DNA of 64,000 bases from Salinigranum halophilum (lineage in GTDB: Archaea > Halobacteriota > Halobacteria > Halobacteriales > Haloferacaceae): assembly GCF_007004735.1 (NCBI RefSeq), contig NZ_SSNL01000005.1, positions 496,001 to 560,000 of the forward strand, read 5' to 3'. The notes beneath the pieces were generated by a model, which saw only the letters and a program-made list of their open reading frames with translations, had not been told where the DNA came from and ran no database searches. The stretch's first letter is position 1; every line of letters begins with the position of its first letter. The position numbers and the translations under genes were made by a program. Below, piece by piece: positions 45,616 to 54,829 of the stretch.

Positions 45616-46080
45616 ATGGAACACGCGTCGTCGGCTCCGATCGACGTCGAACTCGTCCTCGCCCCCGTCGACGGGAGCGAGGAGTCCGCGCTCGCCGTCG
45701 AGTACGCCGTCTCCATCGCCGAGCAGTACGACGCCTCGGTCCACGCCGTCTACCTCCTCGGTGAGAACGTGGTCCGCGCCATCGAGGACGGGACCATCGA
45801 CGAGGGGAGCGTCGTCGGCGACCACGAGGCGTTCATGGATAGCGTCGCCGACTACGCCACCGGGAAGGGCGTCCACATCTCCCACTCGACCGCGTTCGGG
45901 TTCTCCACGCGGGTCAAGACCCGCCACCCCGGCAGCGCCATCCTCGACACCGCCGACGACGTCGGCGCGGACTTCATCGTCGTCCCGCGCGAGCCGGTCA
46001 CCGGCGACCCCGGCGAGGTCTTAGAGAAAGCCGCCGAGTACGTCCTCCTGTACGCCTCCCAGCCGGTGCTTTCGGTCTGA
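45616..46080 (+). CDS. Universal stress protein (UspA family)
   Basis: A 154-aa Usp fold: LVLAPVDGSEESALAVEYAVSIAEQY at the N-terminus and a C-terminal DFIVVPREPVTGDPGEVLEKAAEYVL. The usual ATP-binding G-2x-G-9x-G run is modified (REPVTGDPGEV), so nucleotide binding is doubtful. A T-run (45586-45590) about 28 nt before the ATG could be a weak TATA box. Confidence 0.85.
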   Translation: MEHASSAPIDVELVLAPVDGSEESALAVEYAVSIAEQYDASVHAVYLLGENVVRAIEDGTIDEGSVVGDHEAFMDSVADYATGKGVHISHSTAFGFSTRVKTRHPGSAILDTADDVGADFIVVPREPVTGDPGEVLEKAAEYVLLYASQPVLSV

Positions 46081-46106
46081 CCGTCTACCTCCATCACTTC
46101 GTCCGT

Positions 46107-46442
46107 CTAGTCGAGCGCCGACGAAATCTGCCGTAACAGCGATTCGAGTCGCGGTCGCTCGACCTCCCAGCGCCGCGTGTGGTGTGCACGCGCCAGCGTC
46201 CGCTGCATCGCTTCGAGTTCTGGCCGCGTGAACCGCCGTCCTCCGTCGTCGAGGGTCTCGAACGCCTGCCGACGGTGGGAGGCCGTGCGCTCGTCCGCGG
46301 GGTCGCCGCCGCGGTCACGCTGAAGCCGGTCGGCCAGAACGTCGTGGAGCGTCCACTGTTCGGCCGGGGCGAGCGACAGCCGTTCGACGGCGCACGATGG
46401 TCGTCTCTCGGGCACGGTCGGATTCGGATTGGTCCGCGACAC
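46107..46442 (-). CDS. Conserved haloarchaeal protein, DUF7853-like
   Basis: A 111-aa protein with SLAPAEQWTLHDVLADRL and a basic RRFTRPELEAMQRTLARAHHTRRWEVERPRLESLL. It resembles small haloarchaeal proteins of unknown function found as single genes. No domain with known chemistry. The family name is from memory. Confidence 0.6.
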   Translation of the reverse strand: MSRTNPNPTVPERRPSCAVERLSLAPAEQWTLHDVLADRLQRDRGGDPADERTASHRRQAFETLDDGGRRFTRPELEAMQRTLARAHHTRRWEVERPRLESLLRQISSALD

Positions 46443-46527
46443 TGATGAACGTTACCACGCCTCGTCTTTCGCTCATCGGTGTCGCCGTGTTCGGTCGAGG
46501 CCGGTCACCGCGACGGGAGACCACCGA

Positions 46528-47304
46528 CTAGTCCCGCAGGTCGTCGTCGTCCGACTCGGGCCAGGGGTCGTCCGCGGAGACGGGCGTGAGCGCGTGGTCG
46601 AGTTCCGCGTCCGAGTACTCGACGTCCGACAGAACCATCGCGAGTCGTTGCCAGCGCCGACTCTCTTCGCCGTCTTCCTCGGGACCGACCCGCGCCCCGT
46701 GCGTCTTGAAAAATCGGGTGCCGCGCCCCTTCCGCGCCCCTTCACCGGTGTGCTGGTCGAAGACCACGTCGTACGGGCCGCCGGGTTCGAGGTCGCCGAC
46801 CGGGAACTCGACGGGCGGGTCCTCGTCTGCTCCGCACGCGGCCCGTCGTTCCGCGACGAGGCGGAAGCACTCGTCGGCGTTGGCCGCCTCGCGTGACGAG
46901 CGAGCGCGGGCACACGCGAGCGCGGCGTGAATCGCACAGAGTCGCCCCTTCCAGGAGTCGGGTTCCCACCGCTCCGTCGCGAGCGTCTCGTATCGCTCGA
47001 CCAGCAAGGCGACGTCCTGGCCGGCGCGGAGGTCCTCGACGACGTAGAGGTTCAGGCGGTCCCAGAGGTTCCACGCGTAGCCCGACCGGGCGAGTTCCCA
47101 CGCCGCCCAGGCAGCGACCCGCTCGTCGGAGCGGCGGACGGCCTTCTGGAGGAGGCTGGAGACGTCGTACCGGTTGTACCCGCCGTTCGTCTCGTGTTCG
47201 TCCTTCGCTTCGCCCCGGTCGGTCGTCCCCTCCCGCGCCTCCGGCGGCGTCTCGGTGTCGAGGCTCCCATCGGCCCCGAACGTGGCCTGTCTGTCCTCGG
47301 TCAT
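46528..47304 (-). CDS. Orphan RarA/MgsA C-terminal-like protein
   Basis: A 258-aa protein. An acidic N-terminal 50 residues is followed by YNRYDVSSLLQKAVRRSD and NLWDRLNLYVVEDLRAG, which line up with the oligomerisation (collar) region of RarA/MgsA recombination ATPases (YDLISALHKS and IASEDVG). A later GPYDVVFDQHTGEGARKGRGTRFFKTHG matches the end of that region. The AAA+ motor is missing, so it may work as a stand-alone scaffold. The assignment is by recalled pattern and is moderate. Start at 47304; 31 codons upstream lack support. Confidence 0.6.
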   Translation of the reverse strand: MTEDRQATFGADGSLDTETPPEAREGTTDRGEAKDEHETNGGYNRYDVSSLLQKAVRRSDERVAAWAAWELARSGYAWNLWDRLNLYVVEDLRAGQDVALLVERYETLATERWEPDSWKGRLCAIHAALACARARSSREAANADECFRLVAERRAACGADEDPPVEFPVGDLEPGGPYDVVFDQHTGEGARKGRGTRFFKTHGARVGPEEDGEESRRWQRLAMVLSDVEYSDAELDHALTPVSADDPWPESDDDDLRD

Positions 47305-47420
47305 AGGCTGCCAGAGGACGACCAGCGGTACGGACCTTGCGGTCTCGGCGTCACACTTCCCGTAGGGGACTACGGTATCTGCGGTAGTTATTATCACAAA
47401 TGGGTCTGGGGAGCGACAAC

Positions 47421-47430
47421 TTATATTTTA
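47421..47430 (+). promoter_or_regulatory. Probable TATA box of the transducer gene
   Basis: TTATATTTTA is centred 27 nt before the ATG at 47452; a strong leaderless promoter. Confidence 0.65.
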
Positions 47431-47451
47431 GTTCTAACAAGTCGCGAGTGA

Positions 47452-48384
47452 ATGTCCACGCAGGACCAAGAGACACGAACCGACGGACGACGGCAGACCG
47501 AACCCGACGTCGGGTCGTCGACGGTAGCGACTGAACTGACGGGAGCGCTCCGCGAACTCGGCGAGGCCTCGGACCAGGTGGCGCGGAGTTCACAGGAGAT
47601 CAGCGAACTCGCGACAGAGCAGTCGGACAACATGGGCGGCGTCGCCGGCGAGGTCGCGAACCTCAGCGCGGCCGTCGAGGAGATCGCCTCCGGAGCAGAG
47701 CAGACGACGCAGATGAGTTCACAGGCGCTCGACCTCGCCGAAGACGGGCGAGAAGCGGCCGACAGCGCCGTCGACGCGATGGAGACCGTCGACAGCGTGA
47801 CCGACGACGTCGCCACGGACGTCTCACGTCTCCGCGCGCGTATCCAAGAAATCGACGAGGTGGTCGAGGTCATCAACGACATCGCCGACCAGACCAACCT
47901 GCTGGCGCTCAACGCCAGCATCGAGGCCGCCCGCGCCGGCGAGGCCGGGTCGGGGTTCGCCGTCGTCGCCGACGAGGTGAAACAACTCGCCGAGGAGTCC
48001 CGCGAGAACGCGGCCGACATCGAGTCGAAGGTCGACGACATCAAGACGGAGACGACAAGCACCGTCGAACGCATCGACCAGGCGAACGACGAAATCGACG
48101 CGGGCCTCGGCCAGGTCGACGTGGCAATCGACGTCCTCCGGGACATCGACAACGCGGTCGAGGAGGCCGCGATGGGTGCTCAGGAAGTCGCCGACGCGAC
48201 CGACCAGCAGGCCGCATCGACAGAAGAGGTCGCATCGACCGTGGACGAGACGGCAACACAGGCCGAACAGGTCGCCGAACGGATCACGGACGTCGCCGCC
48301 GCCAACGAGCAACAGACCGCGAAGGTCGACGAGATACGCGACCTGCTCGCCGACGTCGACCTCGACGTGGCTGCCCGTCAGTGA
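47452..48384 (+). CDS. Soluble methyl-accepting chemotaxis-type transducer
   Basis: A 310-aa protein made almost wholly of the coiled-coil signalling domain. The tip, [35 protein letters not shown] read in pieces, is the CheA/CheW-binding hairpin. The flanking helices carry Glu/Gln-rich candidate methylation sites ([16 protein letters not shown] and [15 protein letters not shown]). There is no membrane segment and no sensor domain before the coiled coil. It may sense through a partner protein or act as an adapter to other transducers, as cytoplasmic Htr proteins do. Note the length of about half a typical Htr. Confidence 0.88.
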   Translation: MSTQDQETRTDGRRQTEPDVGSSTVATELTGALRELGEASDQVARSSQEISELATEQSDNMGGVAGEVANLSAAVEEIASGAEQTTQMSSQALDLAEDGREAADSAVDAMETVDSVTDDVATDVSRLRARIQEIDEVVEVINDIADQTNLLALNASIEAARAGEAGSGFAVVADEVKQLAEESRENAADIESKVDDIKTETTSTVERIDQANDEIDAGLGQVDVAIDVLRDIDNAVEEAAMGAQEVADATDQQAASTEEVASTVDETATQAEQVAERITDVAAANEQQTAKVDEIRDLLADVDLDVAARQ

Positions 48385-48394
48385 CCTCACCCAC

Positions 48395-48925
48395 TCACTG
48401 CAGGCGGATGGTCATCTCCAGTTCGAAGCTCTCGGCGTCGCTCGTCTCGAAGCCCGTCTCGTGATAAAGGTTGACGGCCGGGCGGTTCCACCGCTCGACC
48501 GTGAGCCACACCTTCTCGATTCCCTCCTCGCGCCCGTACCCCAAGAGGGCGTACATGAGCCGCCGGCCGATACCGGCGCGCTGGTACGCCTGGAGGACGA
48601 AGATGGCGAGTTCGTACGCGTCGCCGTCGGGGACGAGCGTGGCGTGACCGGCCGCCGTCTCGCCGTCCCACGCGACGACGTTCAGACACTCCTCGTCGAG
48701 GATGTTCGAGAGCCACGTCCGGATACGGTCTTCCTTCCCAGGCGGGATTCCCTGGGCGCGGTCGGCCGGGTCGAACGCCCCGTACATCTCGACGAGCGCC
48801 TCCGTCTCCTCGTCCGTCCCCTCGTAGGGGCGGATATCGATCTCGCGGCCCTCCTTGTCCTCGAAGACGACCGGCGGGGCCTCGAACGCCTCGGCCGGTT
48901 CGTCTGGGTAGTCTCGTTCGCTCAT
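48395..48925 (-). CDS. GNAT family N-acetyltransferase
   Basis: A 176-aa acetyltransferase. The acetyl-CoA loop is FVLQAYQRAGIGRRLMYALL, and the C-terminal KVWLTVERWNRPAVNLYHETGF is the family's last strand and helix. Its start overlaps the downstream-of-stop of the Usp gene (TAATG), so they share a transcript. Substrate unknown. Confidence 0.87.
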   Translation of the reverse strand: MSERDYPDEPAEAFEAPPVVFEDKEGREIDIRPYEGTDEETEALVEMYGAFDPADRAQGIPPGKEDRIRTWLSNILDEECLNVVAWDGETAAGHATLVPDGDAYELAIFVLQAYQRAGIGRRLMYALLGYGREEGIEKVWLTVERWNRPAVNLYHETGFETSDAESFELEMTIRLQ

Positions 48926-49293
48926 TATCTGACCAGTGACACCGTCACGTGTGAGTTGAGGAGCACGAACTCCGCGATGCTGCCGATTCGAATCTTTCCC
49001 ATCGGGCTGGTCTCGCCGCCACCGAGGACGATCTTGTCGAAGTGCCCGTCCTCGGAGAGGTCGACCAGCGCGCTCCCGGGGTCGCCCTCGAGGTGTCGCA
49101 CCGTGGCGTCGACCCCGGCCTCGTCGAGCATCTCGCGGACGCGAGCTTCGAGCGCGTCGCGTGACAACTCAGCCGCGGGGTTGTCGATAATCCCGACGGT
49201 GAGGTCGTCGCCGGCCTCGCGGGCGCGGTCGATGGTCTGCTCGAGCGCGGTGAGCGAGTCGTCCGACCCACCGATTCCCAAGAGTACCTTCAT
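48925..49293 (-). CDS. Universal stress protein (UspA family)
   Basis: A 122-aa short Usp: KVLLGIGGSDDSLTALEQTI at the start, LEGDPGSALVDL in the middle and IVLGGGETSPMGKIRIGSIAEFVLLN near the end, which keeps a G-x2-G-type ATP loop. It overlaps the acetyltransferase gene by one base (TAATG), suggesting a shared stress-related operon. Confidence 0.87.
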   Translation of the reverse strand: MKVLLGIGGSDDSLTALEQTIDRAREAGDDLTVGIIDNPAAELSRDALEARVREMLDEAGVDATVRHLEGDPGSALVDLSEDGHFDKIVLGGGETSPMGKIRIGSIAEFVLLNSHVTVSLVR

Positions 49294-49356
49294 GTGTGGC
49301 GAGTCGACGTCCTGGGAGAAAAAGACGGGGGCTCCAGTGGAGTGGTCGCTGCGTCC

Positions 49357-50022
49357 TCACGCGGTCTCGTCGCGAGAGAGATACCGGGGCGGGACCCGCG
49401 CGACCGTGTAGGTGTCCGTCCCACGCGTTCGGACGTCGAACCCGTCGTCGACGAGGGCACGCGCGTCGACACTGAAGACGACCGGCGCACCATCGGCGTG
49501 TCGTCGCCCGACCTCTCGGGCGGTCTCACGGCTCCCAGAGAGGTGGACCGTCTGTCGACCCATCGGGCGCAGTCCCTCCGCGAGAATCGCGTCGAGGGCC
49601 CGCGGCGCGGTTCCGTGGTAGAGCGTGTCCGGGATGTCGTCTGCCCCTCCTTCGCCTCCGTCGTCGAGGTCGACGGCGACCGAGTGACCGTACGCCGCCC
49701 GCACCTCCCGCCCAGTTCCGTGGGAAGCGGTCTCGAACCGTCCCTTCGGGTCAGTCACGAGGACCGCGTCTACCTCCCGTTTGCCGGCCCAGTCGTACCG
49801 ACCCGTGACGGTCTCGACGACCGCCGGATAGGACGCCCACCCCGACGCGTCGAGCGAGAGGCCGACGTCGTCGGGGAAGTGTCTGAGCGCGCCGGAGAGG
49901 AACTTCGAGAGCCGGGTTCGGCGAGCGCCGGAGAGCACCCGGTCGCCCGCCGCTCCGCAGACTGGACACGCGTGCTCGAAGTACGTCCCGTGGTCGGGAC
50001 AGGTCGCGATGGGTGCTGTCAT
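49357..50022 (-). CDS. kptA: RNA 2'-phosphotransferase KptA/Tpt1
   Basis: A 221-aa Tpt1 enzyme that transfers a 2'-phosphate from RNA to NAD. An archaeal-type N-terminal zinc ribbon has CPDHGTYFEHACPVCG. The catalytic core has RRTRLSKFLSGALRHFPDD, the HGT motif in DTLYHGTAPRALDAILAEGL, a second RxxR set in MGRQTVHLSGSRETA, and the end ARVPPRYLS. The start is the Met just before the zinc ribbon; the frame runs much further as a shadow of pepF. Divergent from pepF with a 90-bp gap. Confidence 0.92.
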   Translation of the reverse strand: MTAPIATCPDHGTYFEHACPVCGAAGDRVLSGARRTRLSKFLSGALRHFPDDVGLSLDASGWASYPAVVETVTGRYDWAGKREVDAVLVTDPKGRFETASHGTGREVRAAYGHSVAVDLDDGGEGGADDIPDTLYHGTAPRALDAILAEGLRPMGRQTVHLSGSRETAREVGRRHADGAPVVFSVDARALVDDGFDVRTRGTDTYTVARVPPRYLSRDETA

Positions 50023-50112
50023 CGACGGGACAGACGGGTTCGACGCATCTCGCTTTTCGTCTGTCGTGCCGCGGGGACAACCCTTAGGCTTGCCGCCGCC
50101 TTCTCCCCGTCC

Positions 50113-51903
50113 ATGAGTTCGGTTCCCGAACGGTCGGAGATCGCGGCGGAGTACAAGTGGGACCTCGACTCCATCTACACGTCGGACGAGGAGTGGGAGG
50201 CGGCCTTCGCAGCGGTCAAAGAGCGCGTTCCAGAGCTGCGGGAGTTCGAGGGGCAGGTCACCGAGGACGGCGAGACGCTGCTGGCCGTGCTGGAACTCGA
50301 AGAGGAGGTGATGCGCGAGCTGTCGAAGGTGGTCTCCTACGCGAACCTCCGGTCGGCGGAGGACACACGGAACCAGGAGTTCCAGGCACTCTCCGCCAGA
50401 GCGCAGTCGCTCTCCGCCGAGGCGAGCAGCGCGGCGTCGTACGTCGAGCCCGAACTCCAGGCACTCTCCCGCGAGGAGGTGGCTGCCCTCGTCGAGGACG
50501 AACCCGGTCTGGAGGCGTATGAACACTACCTCGACGACGTGTTGCGGATGAAGCCCCACACCCGCTCGACGGAGGTCGAAGAGCTCCTCGCGGACCTCTC
50601 GGAGGTGACGGGCGCGGCGAGTGACGTCTACTCGATGCTCACCAACGCGGACATGGAGTTCCCGACGGTGGAGAACCCCGAGGGCGAGGCTGTCGAGATC
50701 ACTCAGGCGAACTTCACCAAACTGCAGAAACACCCCGACCGCTACTTCCGACGACGGGTCCACGAGGAGTTCTACGACCGGTGGGCCGACGTCCGAAACA
50801 CCGTCGGCACGGCGCTCAAGAACAGCGTCACGAAGGACGTCAAGATGGCGAACGTCCGCGGATACGACACCGCCCGCGCGGCCGCGCTGAACGGGCCGAA
50901 CGTCCCCGTCGAGGTGTACGACACCTTGCTGGAGACGGTCCGCAAGCACCTGCATCACCTCCACTATCACGCCGAACTGAAGCGCGACGCCCACGGCCTC
51001 GACGACCTGCGGATGTGGGACCTCTACGTCTCGCTCACGGGCGAGGAGTCGCCAACCGTCGAATACGACCAGGCGGTCGAGTACATCACCGAGGCCGTCG
51101 CCCCCCTGGGAAGCGAGTATCGAGAACGGATGGCCGAAGGGCTCCACTCGCGGTGGGTCGACGTCTACGAGAACCGGGGGAAGCGCTCGGGCGCGTTCTC
51201 GGCGGGGACGTACGACACCCAGCCGTTCATCATGATGAACTACCAGGACGACATCGAGTCGATGTTCACCCTGGCGCACGAGCTGGGTCACTCGATGCAC
51301 TCGGAGCTCGCGAACGAGAGCCAGCCCTGGCAGTACGCGAGCTACGAGATCTTCACCGCGGAGGTCGCCTCGACGGTGAACGAGACGCTCCTCACGCACC
51401 ATCTTCTCGACACTGTCGACGACGACCAGTTCCGGATGCACGTCCTCGACCAGTACCTCGAGCGCTTCCGGTCGACGCTCTACCGGCAGACGATGTTCGC
51501 CGACTTCGAGCTGCAGATCCACGAGGTCGTCGAGGCGGACGGCGCGCTCACCCCCGACCGGCTCGATTCGATGTACGGCGAGTTGAAATCGGAGTTCTAC
51601 GAGCCCGCCGTCGCCGACGAGCGCATCGAGCGCGAGTGGATGCGGATTCCGCACTTCTACTACAACTTCTACGTCTACCAGTACGCGACGGGCATCTCGG
51701 CGGCGGTGGCCATCGTCGAGCGCATCCTCGACGAGGGTGAACCGGCGGCCGCCGAGTACCGCGAGGCGCTGCGACTGGGCGGTCGGAAGTACCCGCTCGA
51801 GGTGCTCCAGACCGCGGGTGTCGACCTGACCGACCCCGAGCCCATCGAGCGCGCGCTCGCGGTGTACGGCGACTACCTCGACCAGGCCGCGTCGCTGCTC
51901 TGA
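50113..51903 (+). CDS. pepF: Oligoendopeptidase F (M3B)
   Basis: A 596-aa zinc oligopeptidase, the family's normal size. The zinc site is LAHELGHSMHSELAN, with the third ligand Glu in FTAEVASTVNETLL. The N-terminal half is helical (ELEEEVMRELSKVVSYANLRS). It degrades cytosolic peptides, complementary to the proteasome whose ATPase gene follows 98 bp downstream. An upstream in-frame opening to 49294 is only the kptA shadow. Confidence 0.93.
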   Translation: MSSVPERSEIAAEYKWDLDSIYTSDEEWEAAFAAVKERVPELREFEGQVTEDGETLLAVLELEEEVMRELSKVVSYANLRSAEDTRNQEFQALSARAQSLSAEASSAASYVEPELQALSREEVAALVEDEPGLEAYEHYLDDVLRMKPHTRSTEVEELLADLSEVTGAASDVYSMLTNADMEFPTVENPEGEAVEITQANFTKLQKHPDRYFRRRVHEEFYDRWADVRNTVGTALKNSVTKDVKMANVRGYDTARAAALNGPNVPVEVYDTLLETVRKHLHHLHYHAELKRDAHGLDDLRMWDLYVSLTGEESPTVEYDQAVEYITEAVAPLGSEYRERMAEGLHSRWVDVYENRGKRSGAFSAGTYDTQPFIMMNYQDDIESMFTLAHELGHSMHSELANESQPWQYASYEIFTAEVASTVNETLLTHHLLDTVDDDQFRMHVLDQYLERFRSTLYRQTMFADFELQIHEVVEADGALTPDRLDSMYGELKSEFYEPAVADERIEREWMRIPHFYYNFYVYQYATGISAAVAIVERILDEGEPAAAEYREALRLGGRKYPLEVLQTAGVDLTDPEPIERALAVYGDYLDQAASLL

Positions 51904-52001
51904 GTGGGTTCTGCGGGGTCTCCGGCCGGAATCCGGCGACGACGGAAGCGTCCCCGCGACCCAAAGGCACATTTACGCGGGGTTCATAGTGCGCACAACT
52001 G

Positions 52002-53225
52002 ATGTCACGGAGTCCGTCGTTACCCGAGCGTCCGCACCTCGATCTGGACCCGGAGATGTCCGATGGGGAGCGGCTCTCGGCGATCAAACAGCACTACCAG
52101 CGGATGCAGTCGGTCAACGAGGAGCTCGAATCGCGCCTCGCAGAGGCCGACGAGGAGACCGAGTCGCTCAAAGACGAGGTCGACCAGCTCAAGCGCCGCA
52201 ACGAGACGCTCAAGTCGTCGTCACTGTACGTCGCGACGGTCGAAGAGCAGAACGACGACGGCGTCATCATCAAACAACACGGCAACAACCAGGAGGTCCT
52301 GACGGAGGTGTCGCCGCGGCTCGACGCAGAGGTAGCCGCCGGCGACCGCGTCGCCATCAACGACTCGTTCGCCATCCAGACGCTCCTCTCGGACGAGACC
52401 GACGCCCGCGCGCAGGCGATGGAAATCGACGCCTCGCCCGACGTCACCTACGACGACATCGGTGGCATCGACGACCAGGTCCGCGAGGTGCGCGAGGCCG
52501 TCGAAGACCCCCTCGAACGGCCCGAGATGTTTCGGGAGGTCGGCATCGACCCGCCCGCCGGCGTGTTGCTCCACGGTCCGCCGGGGACGGGCAAGACGAT
52601 GCTCGCGAAGGCCGTCGCCAACCACACGGACGCGACGTTCATCAAGATGGCCGGCTCCGAACTCGTGCGCAAGTTCATCGGCGAGGGGTCGCGACTGGTC
52701 CGAGACCTCTTCGAACTCGCGAACGAGCGCGAACCCGCCGTCATCTTCATCGACGAGATCGACGCCGTCGCCTCGAAGCGGACCGACTCGAAGACGTCGG
52801 GCGACGCGGAGGTCCAGCGGACGATGATGCAGCTCCTGAACGAGATGGACGGCTTCGACGAACGCGGCGAGATCCGCATCATCGCCGCCACCAACCGCTT
52901 CGACATGCTCGACGAGGCCATCCTCCGGCCGGGGCGGTTCGACCGCCTCATCGAGGTCCCGAACCCCGACCCCGAGGGACGCGCGCGGATTCTCGAGATT
53001 CACACGCGCGACATGCAGTTGGCCGACGACGTCGACACCGACGCCGTCGCCACCGACCTCGACGGCTACAGCGGCGCCGACATCGCCTCGCTCGCGACCG
53101 AGGCCGGCATGTTCGCCATCCGCGACGGACGCACGGAGGTCAGCCACGCCGACTTCGTCGCCGCGACCGAGAAGCTCGCCGAGGACGACAACGTCGAGAT
53201 TCCGGGCCTCGACTACCAGTACTGA
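52002..53225 (+). CDS. pan: Proteasome-activating nucleotidase (PAN)
   Basis: A 407-aa AAA+ ATPase that unfolds proteins for the 20S proteasome. An N-terminal coiled coil (about 20-70), an OB domain (SLYVATVEEQNDDGVIIKQHG), then the AAA domain: Walker A HGPPGTGKT, pore loop KMAGSELVRKFIGEG, Walker B VIFIDEID and the Arg finger region AILRPGRFDR. Haloarchaea have two PANs; this gene order (pepF, PAN, arginine decarboxylase) fits the PanB-type locus. The protein ends in DYQY, so the penultimate Tyr of the canonical HbYX docking motif is Gln. Confidence 0.92.
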   Translation: MSRSPSLPERPHLDLDPEMSDGERLSAIKQHYQRMQSVNEELESRLAEADEETESLKDEVDQLKRRNETLKSSSLYVATVEEQNDDGVIIKQHGNNQEVLTEVSPRLDAEVAAGDRVAINDSFAIQTLLSDETDARAQAMEIDASPDVTYDDIGGIDDQVREVREAVEDPLERPEMFREVGIDPPAGVLLHGPPGTGKTMLAKAVANHTDATFIKMAGSELVRKFIGEGSRLVRDLFELANEREPAVIFIDEIDAVASKRTDSKTSGDAEVQRTMMQLLNEMDGFDERGEIRIIAATNRFDMLDEAILRPGRFDRLIEVPNPDPEGRARILEIHTRDMQLADDVDTDAVATDLDGYSGADIASLATEAGMFAIRDGRTEVSHADFVAATEKLAEDDNVEIPGLDYQY

Positions 53226-53293
53226 CCGTCGCTCCCCTCCCTCGCGCGAGCGTATCGTAACCCATTATTCGTCGCGTCTCTCTTCTCGAGACG

Positions 53294-53773
53294 ATGAGCA
53301 CCATCTACGTCGTCCGCGGTGTCGCCAGCGCTCGGACGGCGATGGCCTCCTACGACGCGGCGCTCGCGGACGCTAACGTCCACAACTACAACCTCGTCAG
53401 CGTCTCCTCGGTCATCCCGGCCGAGGCGACGGTCGACGTGGTCGAGACGGCCCCCGACCTGGGCCCCGCAGGTAACCGACTCACCGTGGTCGAGTCGCGC
53501 GCGACCGCTCGGACGGGGACCGCAGAGCGGGTCTGTGCGGGCGTCGGCTGGGCCACCGGCCCCGGCCCCGGACTCTTCTACGAGGCCTCGGGCGACGACC
53601 CCGAGGCGGTCCGAACGACCGTCGAGCGCGGACTCGAAGACGGGAGAGAACTCCGCGAGTGGTCGTTCGACGCCGAGGACGTCGCCCTCGCGACCGGCGA
53701 CGTCTCCGCGACGACCGAGTACACGACGGCGGTCGTCCTCGCCGTCTACGGCGAGAGCGAGCCCATCCTGTAG
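53294..53773 (+). CDS. pdaD: Pyruvoyl-dependent arginine decarboxylase
   Basis: A 159-aa proenzyme. HNYNLVSVSSVIPAEATVDV carries the Ser-Ser self-cleavage site that creates the pyruvoyl group. The C-terminus has the family's TTEYTTAVVLAVYGESE. The product agmatine is needed for polyamines and for agmatidine in tRNA-Ile. A polyamine-type ABC operon lies in the same region (57-60 kb). Confidence 0.9.
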   Translation: MSTIYVVRGVASARTAMASYDAALADANVHNYNLVSVSSVIPAEATVDVVETAPDLGPAGNRLTVVESRATARTGTAERVCAGVGWATGPGPGLFYEASGDDPEAVRTTVERGLEDGRELREWSFDAEDVALATGDVSATTEYTTAVVLAVYGESEPIL

Positions 53774-53885
53774 CGGCAGGTGACCCTCGCCGGGGACGGC
53801 ACGACGCGCGGTCTCTTTTCTATCGAAACGGATATGTCCGTCTCCGACGGCTTTTTGCGGCCGCTTCCCGTATCGTGGGTGTCTG

Positions 53886-54272
53886 ATGAACGGAAACAAC
53901 CCATACGCGGGTGCGCCCGGCGTGGTCGGTGCGGGCCAGCCGTCCGCCGACATCGAGGAGCTCTCCGCCGCGGAACTCCGGCAGCTTCGCGAGGCCGTCG
54001 CCGGCATCGTCGCGCAGACGCGGACGTATCTGCCCGACAGCTACGCCATCGGGTCGGAACTGTCGAACGGCTCGAACGGGCCGCGGGCGACTGTCGCCGT
54101 TCACCCACCGGTGGGCCACCCGGTTAGCGCCGGACTCACCCCCGACGCCGACGACCTCGCGTCGGGACTCTCCTCGGAGGAGTGTACCGAGGTCGCCCGC
54201 GGCCTCGCCGCGTCGGCCGCCTTCCAGGTGATGTCGACGGTCGGTGACGACCTGACGCCGACCGCACGGTAG
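53886..54272 (+). CDS. Conserved haloarchaeal protein, DUF5811-like
   Basis: A 128-aa protein beginning MNGNNPYAGAPGVVGAG. A helical first half (LSAAELRQLREAVAGIVAQTRTYLP) and RATVAVHPPVGHPVSAG follow. It matches my memory of the DUF5811 family, which accompanies PAN and arginine decarboxylase genes in haloarchaea. No known function. Confidence 0.75.
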   Translation: MNGNNPYAGAPGVVGAGQPSADIEELSAAELRQLREAVAGIVAQTRTYLPDSYAIGSELSNGSNGPRATVAVHPPVGHPVSAGLTPDADDLASGLSSEECTEVARGLAASAAFQVMSTVGDDLTPTAR

Positions 54273-54304
54273 CCGACCGGAACGCACCGTTCTTCTCATC
54301 CGCG

Positions 54305-54598
54305 CTAGCGCGCGTCGTCGCCGGAGGGGTCCGTCGGACCGGCGACGAAGAGCCCGTACACGAGTAGGGCGAGCGTCGGGACGGACCCGAGGCTAGCCCC
54401 GGCCGACATCGGTGCTGCAGTCACCGACGCCCAGCCGATGCCGAACAGCAGTGGGAGCGGCAGGAGCACCAGAATGAGGTCGTAGCGAGAGACCCGCCAC
54501 CCGTCCGTGTCGTCGACCCGCCCGGGCGCGGTGGCGTCGTGTTCGCTCAGCTCTGCATCGTCTTCGAAACGGGTTTCGAGGCCGGTACGAGTGCTCAT
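54305..54598 (-). CDS. Small two-segment membrane protein, unknown
   Basis: A 97-aa protein. The first 35 residues are acidic and cytosolic. Two hydrophobic segments follow (about 41-60 and 69-86), and a short acidic tail. Coding character is reasonable, but I do not recognise the family. Confidence 0.65.
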   Translation of the reverse strand: MSTRTGLETRFEDDAELSEHDATAPGRVDDTDGWRVSRYDLILVLLPLPLLFGIGWASVTAAPMSAGASLGSVPTLALLVYGLFVAGPTDPSGDDAR

Positions 54599-54829
54599 CG
54601 GTACTCACCTCGTTCCTTCCTACGAGTATTCTCTACTAAAAATTTCTGGGAGGGTTCGTTCAACGTGGTGCTGTGAATCGGTGTACATTACAGATAACTT
54701 CTCGTAAGTTATGAGTGATTGACGAGCGGCTGGCGGAGACGTGACGGACGAGCGACTGGCAGAGGACCGACCGAGACGACCGAGCGTGGACGACGAGTGA
54801 CCGCCGCGGCGGAACGGCGGTGAGGAGGG

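Noticed and set aside
49357-51972. An 871-codon open frame on the minus strand covering pepF
   Set aside because: Only its last 222 codons (kptA) have domain support. The rest is antisense to a clear peptidase gene, a common artefact at this GC content.
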